34,572 nt of DNA from Planctomycetaceae bacterium (GCA_002726205.1 PBSL01000069.1:1-34572), one strand, 5' to 3'. Shown: positions 1-9,358, counted from the stretch's first letter. The notes: generated by a model not told the origin, from the sequence alone. Translations and numbers: made by a program.

Positions 1-225
1 CACAAGACCCGCAAGACCAGCGAGACGCTCGACACCAGGCCGGGGATTCACGTTGTTTCTCCCGGGGGGCGTTTGCTGGACTTCGCCAGAACACCTGTCG
101 ACACGATCACCAACTGCGCCTTCGGCGGCAAGGACCTCAGGACTCTCTATATCACCTGCGGCCCCTATCTCCTGAGCCTGCGGACGAAAATCCCGGGCAA
201 AGCTGGCTACCGGCCCCGGGCCTGA
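1..225 (+). CDS. SMP-30/gluconolactonase-family protein, C-terminal end (partial)
   Basis: Frame 1 is open from the window edge to a TGA at 223-225 and gives 75 residues; the 5' part lies outside the window. The segment TNCAFGGKDLRTLYIT matches the last beta-propeller blade of the SMP-30/gluconolactonase/LRE family, where a T-N-x-A-F-G-G-x-D-x-x-T-L-Y-I-T pattern is typical. Family members are six-bladed propellers that hydrolyse sugar lactones or related esters with a bound divalent metal. The metal ligands are not in the visible part, so activity and substrate cannot be judged. The gene converges on gcvT, with 58 bases between the two stop codons. Confidence 0.8.
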   Translation, partial: HKTRKTSETLDTRPGIHVVSPGGRLLDFARTPVDTITNCAFGGKDLRTLYITCGPYLLSLRTKIPGKAGYRPRA

Positions 226-283
226 GTCGTGCCGGACCGGAAAACACCGCGCAAAGCAGACGGCGCGGATCCGCGGTCGTTCA

Positions 284-1381
284 TCATTGCAACGGCCGCC
301 GGTAGAACGGCAGTTCCACGACCTCCGCGGCAACACGTTGGCCGCGGACATCAACCTCGACGGCGGTGCCGGTGGCCGCGGACGCCGACGTGACATAGGC
401 CATCGCGATCACGATCTCGAGTGTTGGAGAAAACGTCCCACTGGTGACTTCCCCAACGGCTGTCTCGCCGCTGAACACGGTTGCTCCACCGCGGGCGATC
501 CGACGGCCTTCGAGTTTCAGGCCAACGCGTTGCGGGAGTTCACGACTGGCGGCAGCCAGAACCGCCTCGCGTCCTATGAACTCGGCCGCTTCGGGCTTGA
601 CCGCAAACCCGAGTCCGGCGGTGTAGGGGTCAATCTGCTCGGAGAGTTCATGACCGTAAAGTGGCATGGCGGCTTCGAGCCTGAGCGTGTCGCGGCATCC
701 GAGACCGGCAGCCACCAGGCCCAGTGCCCCGCCCGTACGCAACAAGTGCTCCCACAGTTCACTCGTGGCGGCAGCCGGAACAATCAACTCGAACCCATCC
801 TCTCCGGTGTAGCCGGTCCGACTGATCCAACCCGCGTGGCCCAAGATCCCAACCGGGGCGCAGCGGTAATAACGCATCGGTGCCACGTCCACATCGGTCG
901 CTCCCGATGCCAGTTCCAGCGACCGAGGCCCCTGCACTGCCAACATGGCCCAGTCGCCTGTCCGATCCTCGATTTCAACGTCGTACCCTTCGCTGTGCTC
1001 CTGGATCCACGCGACGATCTTTTCTCGATTCGACGCGTTGACAACCAGCAGGTATTCCCCGTCAAACCGATAGACCAGCACATCGTCGAGGATCCCGCCC
1101 GCCGTGTTGCAGACCAATGCGTAGCGGACCCGGCCGACTTCGATTGAAGCCACATCGTTGGTGACCAGTCGGTCGAGCAGTCTGCAGGCATCGCGTCCAC
1201 GAAAGACAATTCTGCCCATGTGTGAAATGTCGAACAGCCCCGCCGCGGTCCTGACTGCCCGATGTTCCTCGGTGATCGAGGTGTACTGCACCGGCATCTC
1301 CCAACCGGAAAAATCAACCAGGCGAGCACCATTGGCCACATGCCACCCGTGGCAGGGAGTTCTCAGGAGCGGTTCAGACAT
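284..1381 (-). CDS. gcvT: Aminomethyltransferase, glycine cleavage system T protein
   Basis: The product of 365 residues is full length for GcvT, which takes the aminomethyl group from lipoylated H protein and passes the methylene to tetrahydrofolate, releasing ammonia, in the cytoplasm. Family signatures are visible: DFSGWEMPVQY at 23-33, the DISHMG motif at 51-56, the GGILDD segment at 95-100 that holds the catalytic Asp of the family, and SRTGYTGEDGFEL in the middle. The ATG start (1379-1381) has GAGGG about 10 bases upstream. It lies 79 bases downstream of rnr on the same strand and may share its transcript. No gcvH or gcvP is present in the window, and the short gap shows no glycine-riboswitch-like structure. 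Confidence in the family is high. Confidence 0.95.
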   Translation of the reverse strand: MSEPLLRTPCHGWHVANGARLVDFSGWEMPVQYTSITEEHRAVRTAAGLFDISHMGRIVFRGRDACRLLDRLVTNDVASIEVGRVRYALVCNTAGGILDDVLVYRFDGEYLLVVNASNREKIVAWIQEHSEGYDVEIEDRTGDWAMLAVQGPRSLELASGATDVDVAPMRYYRCAPVGILGHAGWISRTGYTGEDGFELIVPAAATSELWEHLLRTGGALGLVAAGLGCRDTLRLEAAMPLYGHELSEQIDPYTAGLGFAVKPEAAEFIGREAVLAAASRELPQRVGLKLEGRRIARGGATVFSGETAVGEVTSGTFSPTLEIVIAMAYVTSASAATGTAVEVDVRGQRVAAEVVELPFYRRPLQ

Positions 1382-1460
1382 CGACTACGGGCCCTCGTGG
1401 CCAGGGTGCCGGGGATCTCGTTTGAGGCACGTTCGCCGCCATCGCCACGGCTGTCAAGCG

Positions 1461-3545
1461 TCAGCGACGACCGCGGCCCCGCCGACGGCCCTTCCGCCTC
1501 CCCTTGCCACGTCGGGACTTCGATGACTTCTTCTCATCACCGCTGGTCTCGCCACGTCGACACGTTCCAGGCCGTTGGACCCGGCCGCTGCGTTGATCGA
1601 CGGCCAACTCGACGGTCCGTCGATCGAGATTCACTCCGACAATCTTGACGCGGACCTGGTCTCCCAGACGAAACGACCGACCCGACCGCCTTCCGGTCAA
1701 GGTCAGTTCTCCGCGATCGAAGTCAAAGAAATCGTTGTCATCCAGTTCCCGGACGTGAACAAGCGATTCGATCGGGATCGACATCCCCCGGCAGATGACA
1801 CCGAATTTCTCGACTCCGGTAATAATCGCGTCGATGGTCTGACCGATCCGTTCACGGACGAACATCAACAGCTTCAGACGCACCAGCGCCCGCTCGGCCT
1901 TTTCAGCCCGTCGCGCGGTCAACGAACATGATCGTCCCAGGCGATCAACCTTGCTGGCCGAAAGCCCCCTGGTGCGACGACCACTGGCCAGCGAGGCGAT
2001 CAGGCGGTGGATCGTCAGATCTGGATAGCGGCGAATCGGGCTCGTGAAATGGCAATAATTCTCCAACGCCAGTGCATAGTGTTCTTCTTCCCGGCCGGTA
2101 TACTCCGCCTGCTTGAAACTCCGCAACAAAGCGTAGTTGACCGCTTGACTCAGTGGCCCTCCCTCCACCTTGTCCAGCAGTTTCTGCAGCGCCGGCCGGG
2201 ACTGTGGTCGATCAAGCCGAAATCCCAGACCACCCACAAAGGTAGCAAACTGCCTTAGCTTGGTGATGTTGGGGCTGGGATGGATTCTCCGCAGAAACAC
2301 CAGGCCGCGGTCGGTCAACGTGGACGCGACGGCCGAATTGGCCGCCAGCATGAACTCCTCGATCACCTGGTGGCTCTCGTCATGAACGGTTTCCCTGACG
2401 GCTTCAACCCGCCCCCCGGCGCCGAGGTCGATCTTGAGCTCTGGCAGGTGCAATTCGAGAGCCCCTGCCGCGAATCGTCGCCGCCTGAGAACGCGACTGA
2501 GCTGGTGCATCTCGACGAGCAAACGTCGGACCGGCGCCGCCACACGGCCACGAAACCCGTCCGGGTCAGCCAGAATCTCGCCGACCTGCTCGTAACTGAA
2601 GCGACGGGTCACGCGGATCGCCGCGCGGGCAAAGGCCACGTCGCGGGGAATGCCGTCCTCGCTGAATTCAATCAGGGCCGAGATGACGTAACGGACCCGA
2701 TTCTGCTGCAGGCTGGCAAGACCATTGGAGATGAGCTCCGGGAGCATCGGCAGCACTCTTCCGGGCAGGTACACGCTGGTCCCCCGCCGCCGGGCTTCAC
2801 GATCCAGAGCACCACCCGGAACCACGAAATGCGACACATCGGCGATGTGCACCCCCAGCCGCCACCCGCCATCATCAAGTGTCTCGAGTGAAATGGCGTC
2901 ATCGAAATCGCGGGCGTCCCCGGGATCAATCGTCACGATCGTCTCGGAGGTCAAATCGAGTCGGCCGTCGAGATTGTCTTCATCAAAGGCCGCGACCGCC
3001 TGCCGCGCCTCCACGAGCACATCGTCTGGGAACTCGACCGGCAACCCGAATTCGTGGATTATCGTCAGTTCATCAACACCGGATTGGTCGCGTGGACCGA
3101 GAACCTCGAGTAACACGCCCTCGGCCTGCTGGTTCCACTCGGGGAAGTGGAGCATTTCCAGGACCACCTGGTCTCCGGGGCGTACTCCCTTGGCGCCCGG
3201 ATCACCGACCACGACGGGATCAGCGAACAAGGTCCCGTCGACCCGGACCCAACCGAGACCGGCTCGCTCAAAGTACCGTCCGACGAAGCGGGTGGTGCTG
3301 CGTTCGAGAACCCGCAACACCTCGCCGCAGCGTTGCCCTCCCCGTCGCCGGCGTCCGAGCATTTTTACCCGGACGGTGTCTCCCGAGAGAGCACCCCGCA
3401 TGTCGTCAGCGGCGATGAACAGTTCCGCGGAAGGCTTCTCAGCCGCTCTCGACGGCAACAGAAAGAACCCCGCTCCCCCGCCCGTCCGCTGTACCGGCCC
3501 TTCAAATTCGGCCACTTCACGTTTCGACCGTTTCTTCACGGTCAC
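1461..3545 (-). CDS. rnr: Ribonuclease R, 3'-5' exoribonuclease (RNB family)
   Basis: The 694-residue product matches RNase R/VacB, a processive 3'-5' exoribonuclease that degrades structured RNA. Cold-shock-type OB folds occupy about residues 15-165. The RNB catalytic domain runs from about 195 to 520, with the metal-binding Asp cluster in TIDPGDARDFDDA (D207, D213, D215, D216). An S1 domain follows at about 575-655, and the C-terminus (about 660-694) is very rich in Arg, Lys and Gly. It lacks the N-terminal helix-turn-helix of the longer (about 813 residues) E. coli enzyme. The start is GTG at 3543-3545, directly after the TAG stop of the upstream exoribonuclease gene, with GGAGGT at 3550-3555 as ribosome-binding site. 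The two genes are therefore probably translationally coupled. Confidence 0.95.
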   Translation of the reverse strand: MTVKKRSKREVAEFEGPVQRTGGGAGFFLLPSRAAEKPSAELFIAADDMRGALSGDTVRVKMLGRRRRGGQRCGEVLRVLERSTTRFVGRYFERAGLGWVRVDGTLFADPVVVGDPGAKGVRPGDQVVLEMLHFPEWNQQAEGVLLEVLGPRDQSGVDELTIIHEFGLPVEFPDDVLVEARQAVAAFDEDNLDGRLDLTSETIVTIDPGDARDFDDAISLETLDDGGWRLGVHIADVSHFVVPGGALDREARRRGTSVYLPGRVLPMLPELISNGLASLQQNRVRYVISALIEFSEDGIPRDVAFARAAIRVTRRFSYEQVGEILADPDGFRGRVAAPVRRLLVEMHQLSRVLRRRRFAAGALELHLPELKIDLGAGGRVEAVRETVHDESHQVIEEFMLAANSAVASTLTDRGLVFLRRIHPSPNITKLRQFATFVGGLGFRLDRPQSRPALQKLLDKVEGGPLSQAVNYALLRSFKQAEYTGREEEHYALALENYCHFTSPIRRYPDLTIHRLIASLASGRRTRGLSASKVDRLGRSCSLTARRAEKAERALVRLKLLMFVRERIGQTIDAIITGVEKFGVICRGMSIPIESLVHVRELDDNDFFDFDRGELTLTGRRSGRSFRLGDQVRVKIVGVNLDRRTVELAVDQRSGRVQRPGTCRRGETSGDEKKSSKSRRGKGRRKGRRRGRGRR

Positions 3546-4550
3546 CTAGACCTCCGAACCACCGGTGGCTCCCTCGGCAGGTCCCTTGTAGAACTTCTTC
3601 CCCAGCCGGGGCACGAAGGCCGTCCAGCGGGACTGCTGATTGGGATCACTGTTGATCACGCTCATCGTCTCGTTGAGCCGGGCGTCGAGATTGTCCAGGA
3701 AGTGCAGGGCCACGGCTTCAACTGTCATCGGCGGACGGGGACTCCCGGCGTCGAGTGATCCGTGATGACTGACGATCAGGTGCTTCAGCCGCAACAACAG
3801 TTCCTCGTCAAATCCTCGACCCGTGCGACTGTAGAACTCGGCGATTTTCGTCTCGAGAACCTCGAGAACCAGCACGATGTGGCCAAGCAACTGGCCTTCA
3901 TCCGTGTAGGCCATCGTGCCCTCGACCGAGATCTCCCGGACCTTGCCCAGATCATGCAGGAAGATCCCGGCCATCAGGAGATCACGGTCCAGAAACTCGT
4001 AAAGACCGGTCAACCGGTCGGCCGCTTCGAGCATTGTCGAGACGTGTTCGAGCAACCCACCGCGGAAGGCGTGGTGGATCTTGATCCCGGCCACGGCCGT
4101 CGCAAACGAGCCGACCAGGGCCTCGTCATCGAGAAAACAGGACATCAATTCGCGGAGATCGGGGTTGGCAAGTCCTCGCAGCAACTCGTCGACACGAGCG
4201 AGTTGTCTCTGGTTCGCCGCGCTGCGGTCCTCCTCGAAGTCGACCATCTCAACCGACGTCGCCGACACCTTCTCGATTCGCGTCAGAATCATCTGCAGTG
4301 CCCCCTGGTAAAGCTGCACCTTGCCCAGGGCATGAACGAAATCACCGGTCTCGAACGTCGTGGCCGAGTCTTCCGACACGTTCCACATCAGCCCGTGGAT
4401 AATCCCGGTGCGATCCTTCAGGTGGGCAAGCAGGTACAAATCTCCGTTGCGATTGGCGCGGAGCTGCTTGTCCGAAAGCAGAAAGATCTCGTCGACCGAC
4501 TGGCCGTCACGGAGAAATTCGACGAATTGGCGTGACATGTTGCAACGCAT
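3546..4550 (-). CDS. YhaM-like 3'-5' exoribonuclease (OB fold + HD domain)
   Basis: The 334-residue product has the two-domain layout of YhaM-family exoribonucleases, metal-dependent enzymes that trim RNA, and in some species DNA, from the 3' end. An OB-fold nucleic-acid-binding domain spans about residues 20-100. An HD phosphohydrolase domain spans about 155-300, with H169 (LLEH), H199-D200 (LHDLGK), H262-H263 (SHHG) and DNLD at 286-289 as likely metal ligands. The ATG at 4548-4550 is used here; a second ATG four codons downstream (MSRQF) is equally possible. The stop abuts the GTG of rnr, so the pair encodes two 3'-5' exoribonucleases from one transcript. The leader contains a -10-like CTAGAAT and a strong hairpin. 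Confidence 0.88.
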   Translation of the reverse strand: MRCNMSRQFVEFLRDGQSVDEIFLLSDKQLRANRNGDLYLLAHLKDRTGIIHGLMWNVSEDSATTFETGDFVHALGKVQLYQGALQMILTRIEKVSATSVEMVDFEEDRSAANQRQLARVDELLRGLANPDLRELMSCFLDDEALVGSFATAVAGIKIHHAFRGGLLEHVSTMLEAADRLTGLYEFLDRDLLMAGIFLHDLGKVREISVEGTMAYTDEGQLLGHIVLVLEVLETKIAEFYSRTGRGFDEELLLRLKHLIVSHHGSLDAGSPRPPMTVEAVALHFLDNLDARLNETMSVINSDPNQQSRWTAFVPRLGKKFYKGPAEGATGGSEV

Positions 4551-4561
4551 CGAGGCGGGTT

Positions 4562-4582
4562 GGAAGCACCGTCGGTGCCTCC
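4562..4582 (-). promoter_or_regulatory. Stem-loop in the leader of the YhaM-like gene
   Basis: A 9-base inverted repeat with a 3-base loop: GGAGGCACC, GAC, GGTGCTTCC on the minus strand, with one G-U wobble in RNA and the core GCACCG/CGGTGC perfect. It begins about 11 bases upstream of the start codon and lies downstream of the inferred -10 box at 4596-4601, so it should be in the 5' leader. It ties up a GGAGG, but that sequence is 27 bases from the ATG and is probably not the ribosome-binding site. There is no T-run, so it is not an intrinsic terminator. A role in autoregulation by RNA decay is only a guess. Confidence 0.5.
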
Positions 4583-4595
4583 GGGGACGGCGTTG

Positions 4596-4622
4596 ATTCT
4601 AGGCCGTCACCAATCACAACAA
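4596..4622 (-). promoter_or_regulatory. Candidate promoter of the yhaM-like/rnr/gcvT transcript
   Basis: On the minus strand a TAGAAT (4596-4601) sits 45 bases upstream of the ATG. A weak -35-like TTGTTG (4617-4622) lies 15 bases further up, slightly short of ideal spacing. The -10 is within GGCCTAGAAT, the same ten bases found upstream of the DUF1573 gene. The region is divergent from the proS promoter candidate. Confidence 0.45.
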
Positions 4623-4662
4623 CAGGCCGCCGCCGTCCGTGTCCCCTCCCGCCCGTCTCTGC

Positions 4663-4668
4663 TAGAAT
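4663..4668 (+). promoter_or_regulatory. Candidate -10 box of proS
   Basis: CTAGAAT occurs at 4662-4668, 50 bases upstream of the GTG start of proS. It matches the other three intergenic copies in this window. No clear -35 hexamer is visible at 16-18 bases upstream, so this is a weaker promoter call. Confidence 0.4.
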
Positions 4669-4718
4669 GCCGTCTTCAACAGCCGGACCCGGCGGTCCGA
4701 GGATGCGGGAGACCCGAT

Positions 4719-6467
4719 GTGCGTTGGAGCCAGTCGTTCATTCCGACGATGAAGGAGATCCCGGCCGACGCCGAGATCCCCAGCCACCAGTTGATGTTGA
4801 GAGCCGGACTGATCCGCCAGGTGATGGCCGGTGCCTACACTTACCTCCCACTGGGTTGGCGAGCGATTCGCAAGGTCGAGGCAATCGTTCGCTCCGAGAT
4901 GGAGCGGGCCGGTGCAATCGAGTTGTTCATGCCGGCCTTGTGTCCGGCCGAACTCTGGGAACAGACCGGCAGGATCGACGACTACGGCAACGCCCTGGTC
5001 AACTTCCCCCTGGTCCGCGGCGACCGCCAGATCCACGTTGTTCTGGGACCGACGCACGAGGAGGTTGTCACCGACCTGATGGCACGGCAGATCAAGAGCT
5101 ACAAGCAACTGCCGATCACGGTGTTTCAGATCCAGACGAAGTTCCGTAACGAGGAACGACCCCGTTTCGGTGTTCTCCGCACCAGCGAATTCCAGATGAA
5201 GGACGCCTACAGCTTCGGCACCGATCTCGAACAACTCAACGTGGCCTACGACCAGATGTTTGCCGCCTACTGCCGGATCTTCGCCCGTTGCGGCCTCGAA
5301 TACCTGACGGTCGAAGCCGAAAGCGGGCCAATCGGAGGTGACGCGTCACACGAGTTCATGGTACCCGCCGACAACGGCGAAGACGAAATCGTCCACTGCC
5401 ACTCGTGCGGCTATGCGGCCAACACCGAGCGAGCCGAAATCGGCCGGCCGGTTCCGGCAATCGCAACGCCTGAGACGATGGCCGAGTTGTCCACCAGGCA
5501 GACACCCGGGACCACCAGCATCGAACAGGTCAGCCAGATGCTTGCATGCGACCCGTCACGGATCATCAAGACGCTGATCTACTCGGTCGACGACAGCACC
5601 GTGGCGGTCCTGCTGCGAGGTGATCACGAAGCCAACCAGTCCAAGATCCGCCGGGCCCTTAACGGCGACACGATCGAACTCGCCGACCCCGCGACAATCG
5701 AACAGGTCAGCGGTGCCCCGGTCGGATTTGCCGGCCCGGTCGGACTCGGGTGCCCGATCCTCGCCGATCACGACATCGTGACAATCGTCGATGCCATCAG
5801 CGGGGCCAACCAGGTGGATGCCCACTTCACCGGGGTCAACATCGGACGCGATTTCACACTGGAAACCTCGCATGACCTGAGAATGGCCATCGGCGACGAC
5901 CCGTGCCCCCGTTGTGACGGAACGCTGCAACTGGCAAGAGGAATCGAGGTAGGGCACGTCTTCAAGCTCGGCACGAAATACTCCACAGCACTCTCGGCCG
6001 AGTACCTCGACGAAAAAGAAAAAAAACACCCGATGGTCATGGGCTGCTACGGGATCGGCATCAACCGAATTGTTGCCGGCATGGCCGAAACCTCGCATGA
6101 CGAGAACGGGCTGATCTGGCCATTGGCGATTGCCCCGTTCGAAGTACTCGTGATCCCGCTCAACATCAACGATGACCAGGTGATGGCAACGGCCGACCGG
6201 ATCTATGACGATCTGCGGTCGGAGGGGCTGGACGTGTTGATGGACGACCGCAAGGCACGACCGGGATTCAAGTTCAAGGACGGCGACCTGATCGGCATTC
6301 CGCTCCGCGTGGTCATCGGGGGCAAGGGGTTGGCCGATGGCGTGGTCGAACTGAAGTGGCGAACCGACGAGGACTCGCAACGGGTCCCGATCGACGAGGC
6401 GATCGCTTCGATCCGTCAACAGGTCCGCGACCGTCAGGCTGCCGAAGCGGAAACGGTTCCCGAGTAA
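4719..6467 (+). CDS. proS: Prolyl-tRNA synthetase, bacterial type with editing insertion
   Basis: The 582-residue product is close to the 572 of E. coli ProRS, which charges tRNA-Pro and hydrolyses misacylated Ala-tRNA-Pro. Class II motif 2 is visible as [18 protein letters not shown], and motif 3 as [14 protein letters not shown] YbaK-like editing (INS) domain lies between them at about residues 225-385, and an anticodon-binding domain follows. Paired cysteines (CHSCG and CPRC) flank the insertion. I chose the GTG at 4719 because the family's start ([12 protein letters not shown]) follows immediately and GGGAGA lies 6 bases upstream. An open frame runs back to an ATG at 4560, but its extra 53 residues are non-homologous and would span the divergent promoter region. 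Confidence 0.95.
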   Translation: MRWSQSFIPTMKEIPADAEIPSHQLMLRAGLIRQVMAGAYTYLPLGWRAIRKVEAIVRSEMERAGAIELFMPALCPAELWEQTGRIDDYGNALVNFPLVRGDRQIHVVLGPTHEEVVTDLMARQIKSYKQLPITVFQIQTKFRNEERPRFGVLRTSEFQMKDAYSFGTDLEQLNVAYDQMFAAYCRIFARCGLEYLTVEAESGPIGGDASHEFMVPADNGEDEIVHCHSCGYAANTERAEIGRPVPAIATPETMAELSTRQTPGTTSIEQVSQMLACDPSRIIKTLIYSVDDSTVAVLLRGDHEANQSKIRRALNGDTIELADPATIEQVSGAPVGFAGPVGLGCPILADHDIVTIVDAISGANQVDAHFTGVNIGRDFTLETSHDLRMAIGDDPCPRCDGTLQLARGIEVGHVFKLGTKYSTALSAEYLDEKEKKHPMVMGCYGIGINRIVAGMAETSHDENGLIWPLAIAPFEVLVIPLNINDDQVMATADRIYDDLRSEGLDVLMDDRKARPGFKFKDGDLIGIPLRVVIGGKGLADGVVELKWRTDEDSQRVPIDEAIASIRQQVRDRQAAEAETVPE

Positions 6468-6530
6468 TCAACCCAACCGTCAAGCTCGTCATAACCGTCT
6501 GGCAGGCCTTATCTTACGCACTCAGATTCT

Positions 6531-6558
6531 TTGACCGGGTTGCCGACAGGTCTAGAAT
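6531..6558 (+). promoter_or_regulatory. Promoter of the aldehyde-dehydrogenase-like gene
   Basis: TTGACC (6531-6536), 16 bases, then TAGAAT (6553-6558), followed 42 bases later by the ATG at 6601. This is a good match to a sigma-70-type promoter and lies in the 133-base gap after proS. The rest of that gap shows no terminator. Confidence 0.6.
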
Positions 6559-6600
6559 TCAGCAGGACGTCTCCAGAGACTGCTGACTGAGAGGCCGCCG

Positions 6601-8349
6601 ATGTTCCCGGTTCGATCACCTTCCCCGCACCAGACGTCGCCCGTCAGCCCGGCCCGACGGGATGCTCCGGGCGTGGCGATTCCCCCGGGAATCGCCAGCG
6701 AAATCGACCGCCATCTTGCCGCCCTCAGACGGGGAGCGGACCGACTGGCGATGACCCCCCTGGCGGACCGCATCCGTTTGCTGAAGGCCGTGCAACACAA
6801 CGTGTTGCGATCGGCAATGGAATGGGTTGATGTCTCAACAGCATCCAAGCAGGCAGTCCCCTCGAGCCATGTTCGTGCCGAGGAAATTCTCTCGGGACCA
6901 GCCGTCACCGCCCGTTACCTCGATTTACTGACGCGAACGTTGGAGGAGATTCGTGAAAAGGGGCAACCGAGTCTTCCCGGTCGCCCTCGCCGCGGCAGCG
7001 ATGGACGGTTGCTGGTTCCGGTGGCACCGATCTGGCGGCTGTTTGATCCATTGACCTTCACAGGCATCCGCGCCCACGCCCGGATGCGTGGTGGAATCGC
7101 CCCGGCCACCCTGCCCACGCACATCGCCCGATCCTACCGGCAGATGACACCGGACACGTTTCCGGCTGTCTCACTGGTCCTGGGGGCCGGCAACATCACG
7201 AGCGTACCCGTGCTGGACACTTGCGATCGGCTGTTCAATCGAGGCCAGGCGGTACTGCTGAAACTCCATCCGTTGCACGAGCACCTGCAGCCGACACTCG
7301 AGCGCGTGCTGGCACCACTGCTGGAAACCGACTGCCTGCGGATCATCACGGGAGGCCCTGCCGTGGGGGCCTGGGCGGTAGACCACGCGGCCATCGACAA
7401 CATCCACATCACCGGCGGCCGGGAGACTCACGATACGATCGTCTGGGGTCCGGCCGGTCCCGAGCGAGAGAAGCGTCGCCGTCTCGATCAACCGCTGTTG
7501 CAGAAACCGATCTCGGCCGAACTCGGCAACGTCAGCCCGTGGATCGTCCTCCCGGGCGACTACTCGCAAAAGCAACTCGATTATCAGGCCGAGAACATCG
7601 CCGCCTCGGTGATCAACAATGCCGGTTGCAACTGCGTGGCGACCCGGGTCCTGGTGACATGGCGAGGCTGGCGTGGACGGGAACGATTTGTCGACAAGGT
7701 CAACGACATCCTGTCGAACGCCGAGCCGCGTGACGCGTGGTATCCCGGCGCACGGGAACGCTGGGAAGAATTCTCCGGCCAGGTCGCATCGGGCGATCGC
7801 CTGCAGGCCACGCTCGTTCGCGATCTGCTTCCGACCGCCGACTCTCCCTTTTTCCAGCGTGAGCCGTTCACCTGTGTTCTGGCCGAGGTTGGGCTTGGGG
7901 GTGCGACACCCGAGGAGTTTCGTGAACGGGTGGTTCGATTCTGCAATGAGACACTCTGGGGAACGCTCAGTGCAACGATCACCGTTCCGCCCCGGCAGCA
8001 GCGCGGCGGCGACGCTCGCCGGCGTCTCGACACGCTGGTCAGTTCACTGCGATACGGCATGATTGGAATCAACCAGTGGGTCGGTCTGAACTACATGCTG
8101 GCAAGTCCTCCGTGGGGAGGGCATCCCGACAGCACGACGGCCGACGTTCAAAGCGGAAACGCCCGGGTGCACAACACGTTCCTTCTCGACGGCATCGACC
8201 AGACCGTGCTGTCGGGACCGCTGACAACGTTCCCGCGTCCGCTGTGGTTCCCCAGTCACAACAACCCCGAGCCGCTGGCCTGGGCGTTGTTGCGACTGTT
8301 CGGCAGACCGGGCTGGAAGAACCTGTGGCGGTTGCTGCGGTGCCTCTGA
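6601..8349 (+). CDS. Aldehyde dehydrogenase-fold protein, divergent
   Basis: The 582-residue product is longer than usual aldehyde dehydrogenases (about 480-500) and diverges from them, but it keeps the landmarks. ISAELGNVSPWIV holds a Glu (E307) where the catalytic base of ELGG is expected. NNAGCNCVATR holds a Cys (C345) aligned with the nucleophile in the usual N-x-G-x-x-C pattern. VLLKLHPLHE at 218-227 resembles the NAD-binding K-P segment, and ITGG at 249-252 and 270-273 fit the Rossmann part. The N-terminal 30 residues are Pro/Arg rich with no clear signal peptide. The likely reaction is NAD(P)-dependent oxidation of an aldehyde; the substrate is unknown. A short-chain dehydrogenase gene follows after 64 bases, suggesting an alcohol-to-acid pair, which is inference. 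It could also act as an acyl reductase. Confidence 0.75.
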   Translation: MFPVRSPSPHQTSPVSPARRDAPGVAIPPGIASEIDRHLAALRRGADRLAMTPLADRIRLLKAVQHNVLRSAMEWVDVSTASKQAVPSSHVRAEEILSGPAVTARYLDLLTRTLEEIREKGQPSLPGRPRRGSDGRLLVPVAPIWRLFDPLTFTGIRAHARMRGGIAPATLPTHIARSYRQMTPDTFPAVSLVLGAGNITSVPVLDTCDRLFNRGQAVLLKLHPLHEHLQPTLERVLAPLLETDCLRIITGGPAVGAWAVDHAAIDNIHITGGRETHDTIVWGPAGPEREKRRRLDQPLLQKPISAELGNVSPWIVLPGDYSQKQLDYQAENIAASVINNAGCNCVATRVLVTWRGWRGRERFVDKVNDILSNAEPRDAWYPGARERWEEFSGQVASGDRLQATLVRDLLPTADSPFFQREPFTCVLAEVGLGGATPEEFRERVVRFCNETLWGTLSATITVPPRQQRGGDARRRLDTLVSSLRYGMIGINQWVGLNYMLASPPWGGHPDSTTADVQSGNARVHNTFLLDGIDQTVLSGPLTTFPRPLWFPSHNNPEPLAWALLRLFGRPGWKNLWRLLRCL

Positions 8350-8413
8350 GGCGGTCACTTGAAAACGGCCGACGACACGCGTTCCACGATGCGGGGCCTG
8401 GAGAAACAACGCC

Positions 8414-9358
8414 ATGAAGACGTTCTCACCAACGCTGGCCCAACGTCGCGTGCTGATCACCGGCGCGGGTCACGGCCTGGGCCGCGCGCTGGCCGGTGCA
8501 TTCGCCGAAGCCGGCGCCCGGATCATCGTCACCGACCACGATCCGTCGGGCGTCGAAGCCACGACCCGTTGGTTGTGCGGCCGTGGTGACGTGGCGATCG
8601 GGCTGACAATGGACGTCACCTGCCAGCGGAGCATTCGCCGTGCCCGGCAGGAAGTGTTGTCCCGAACCGGAGCCATCGACATCCTGATCAACAATGCCGG
8701 CACCGTCCACGGCGGTCGCTTCTGCGATGTTTCGCTGGACCGGCATCTGACGACGCTCCAGGTCAACACGATCGGACCGATCCAGGTCACTCACACGTTC
8801 TTACCGGACCTCATCACGTCGAAGTCACCACACCTGGTCAACATTCTCAGCGCCGCGGCGTTGACCAGTCTGCCCGGGGCGACGACCTACGCCGCCAGCA
8901 AATGGGCGATGCTGGGTTTCACCGACTCGCTGCGAGCCGAGTTGCGGCGGGATGGGCACGGCCACGTGGGAATCACCGCCGTTTGTCCGAGTTTTATTTC
9001 GACGGGCCTGTTCACCGGCTCCCACCCGCCCCGATTCACTCGCATGCTGACTCCCGCGGCCGTCGCCCGGCATGTGGTCCAGGCGGTCCACAGCAAGCGA
9101 CAACTGCTGGTCCTGCCCCGGATCGTCAGAGCAATCCCGTTGGCACGTGCCCTGCTTCCCCGTCGATTGACATCGCATCTGGCCGATTGGCTGGGGATCA
9201 GTTCCTGCATGTCTGACTGGCAGGGTCACGCCCCACCAATCGACCGGCCTGAAGTCAGCGACCCGGCCTTGGCCCCGGCAGGCAACCGGCCACCGCAGCC
9301 TCCTGCCCAGCAGGCAACCGCCGAGACGACGGACCCCGAAGCGATCCGCCCCGTCTGA
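8414..9358 (+). CDS. Short-chain dehydrogenase/reductase (SDR)
   Basis: The 314-residue product is a classical SDR. The dinucleotide-binding TGAGHGLG is at 16-23, the NNAG motif at 93-96, and the catalytic set is S146, Y159 and K163 (YAASK). An Asp (D41) at the end of the second strand suggests a preference for NAD over NADP. A C-terminal part of about 60 residues (FTRMLTP onward, with a Pro/Ala/Thr-rich end) resembles longer retinol-dehydrogenase-like or fatty-acyl SDRs rather than the 250-residue core. The gene lies 64 bases after the aldehyde dehydrogenase-like gene and is probably cotranscribed. The substrate cannot be told from sequence. Confidence 0.88.
   Translation: MKTFSPTLAQRRVLITGAGHGLGRALAGAFAEAGARIIVTDHDPSGVEATTRWLCGRGDVAIGLTMDVTCQRSIRRARQEVLSRTGAIDILINNAGTVHGGRFCDVSLDRHLTTLQVNTIGPIQVTHTFLPDLITSKSPHLVNILSAAALTSLPGATTYAASKWAMLGFTDSLRAELRRDGHGHVGITAVCPSFISTGLFTGSHPPRFTRMLTPAAVARHVVQAVHSKRQLLVLPRIVRAIPLARALLPRRLTSHLADWLGISSCMSDWQGHAPPIDRPEVSDPALAPAGNRPPQPPAQQATAETTDPEAIRPV

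Noticed and set aside
247-275. GC-rich palindromes (CCGCGC/GCGCGG and CGCGGATCCGCG) between the convergent gluconolactonase and gcvT genes.
   Set aside because: They could form a terminator hairpin, but no T-run follows on either strand and such palindromes are common in GC-rich DNA.
287-1147. Plus-strand open frame of 286 codons opposite gcvT.
   Set aside because: Antisense shadow of a well-supported gene; composition is Arg/Pro/Gln rich with no recognisable domain, typical of GC-rich opposite strands.
1382-1460. Glycine riboswitch before gcvT.
   Set aside because: The gap is only 79 bases and shows none of the paired conserved aptamer segments.
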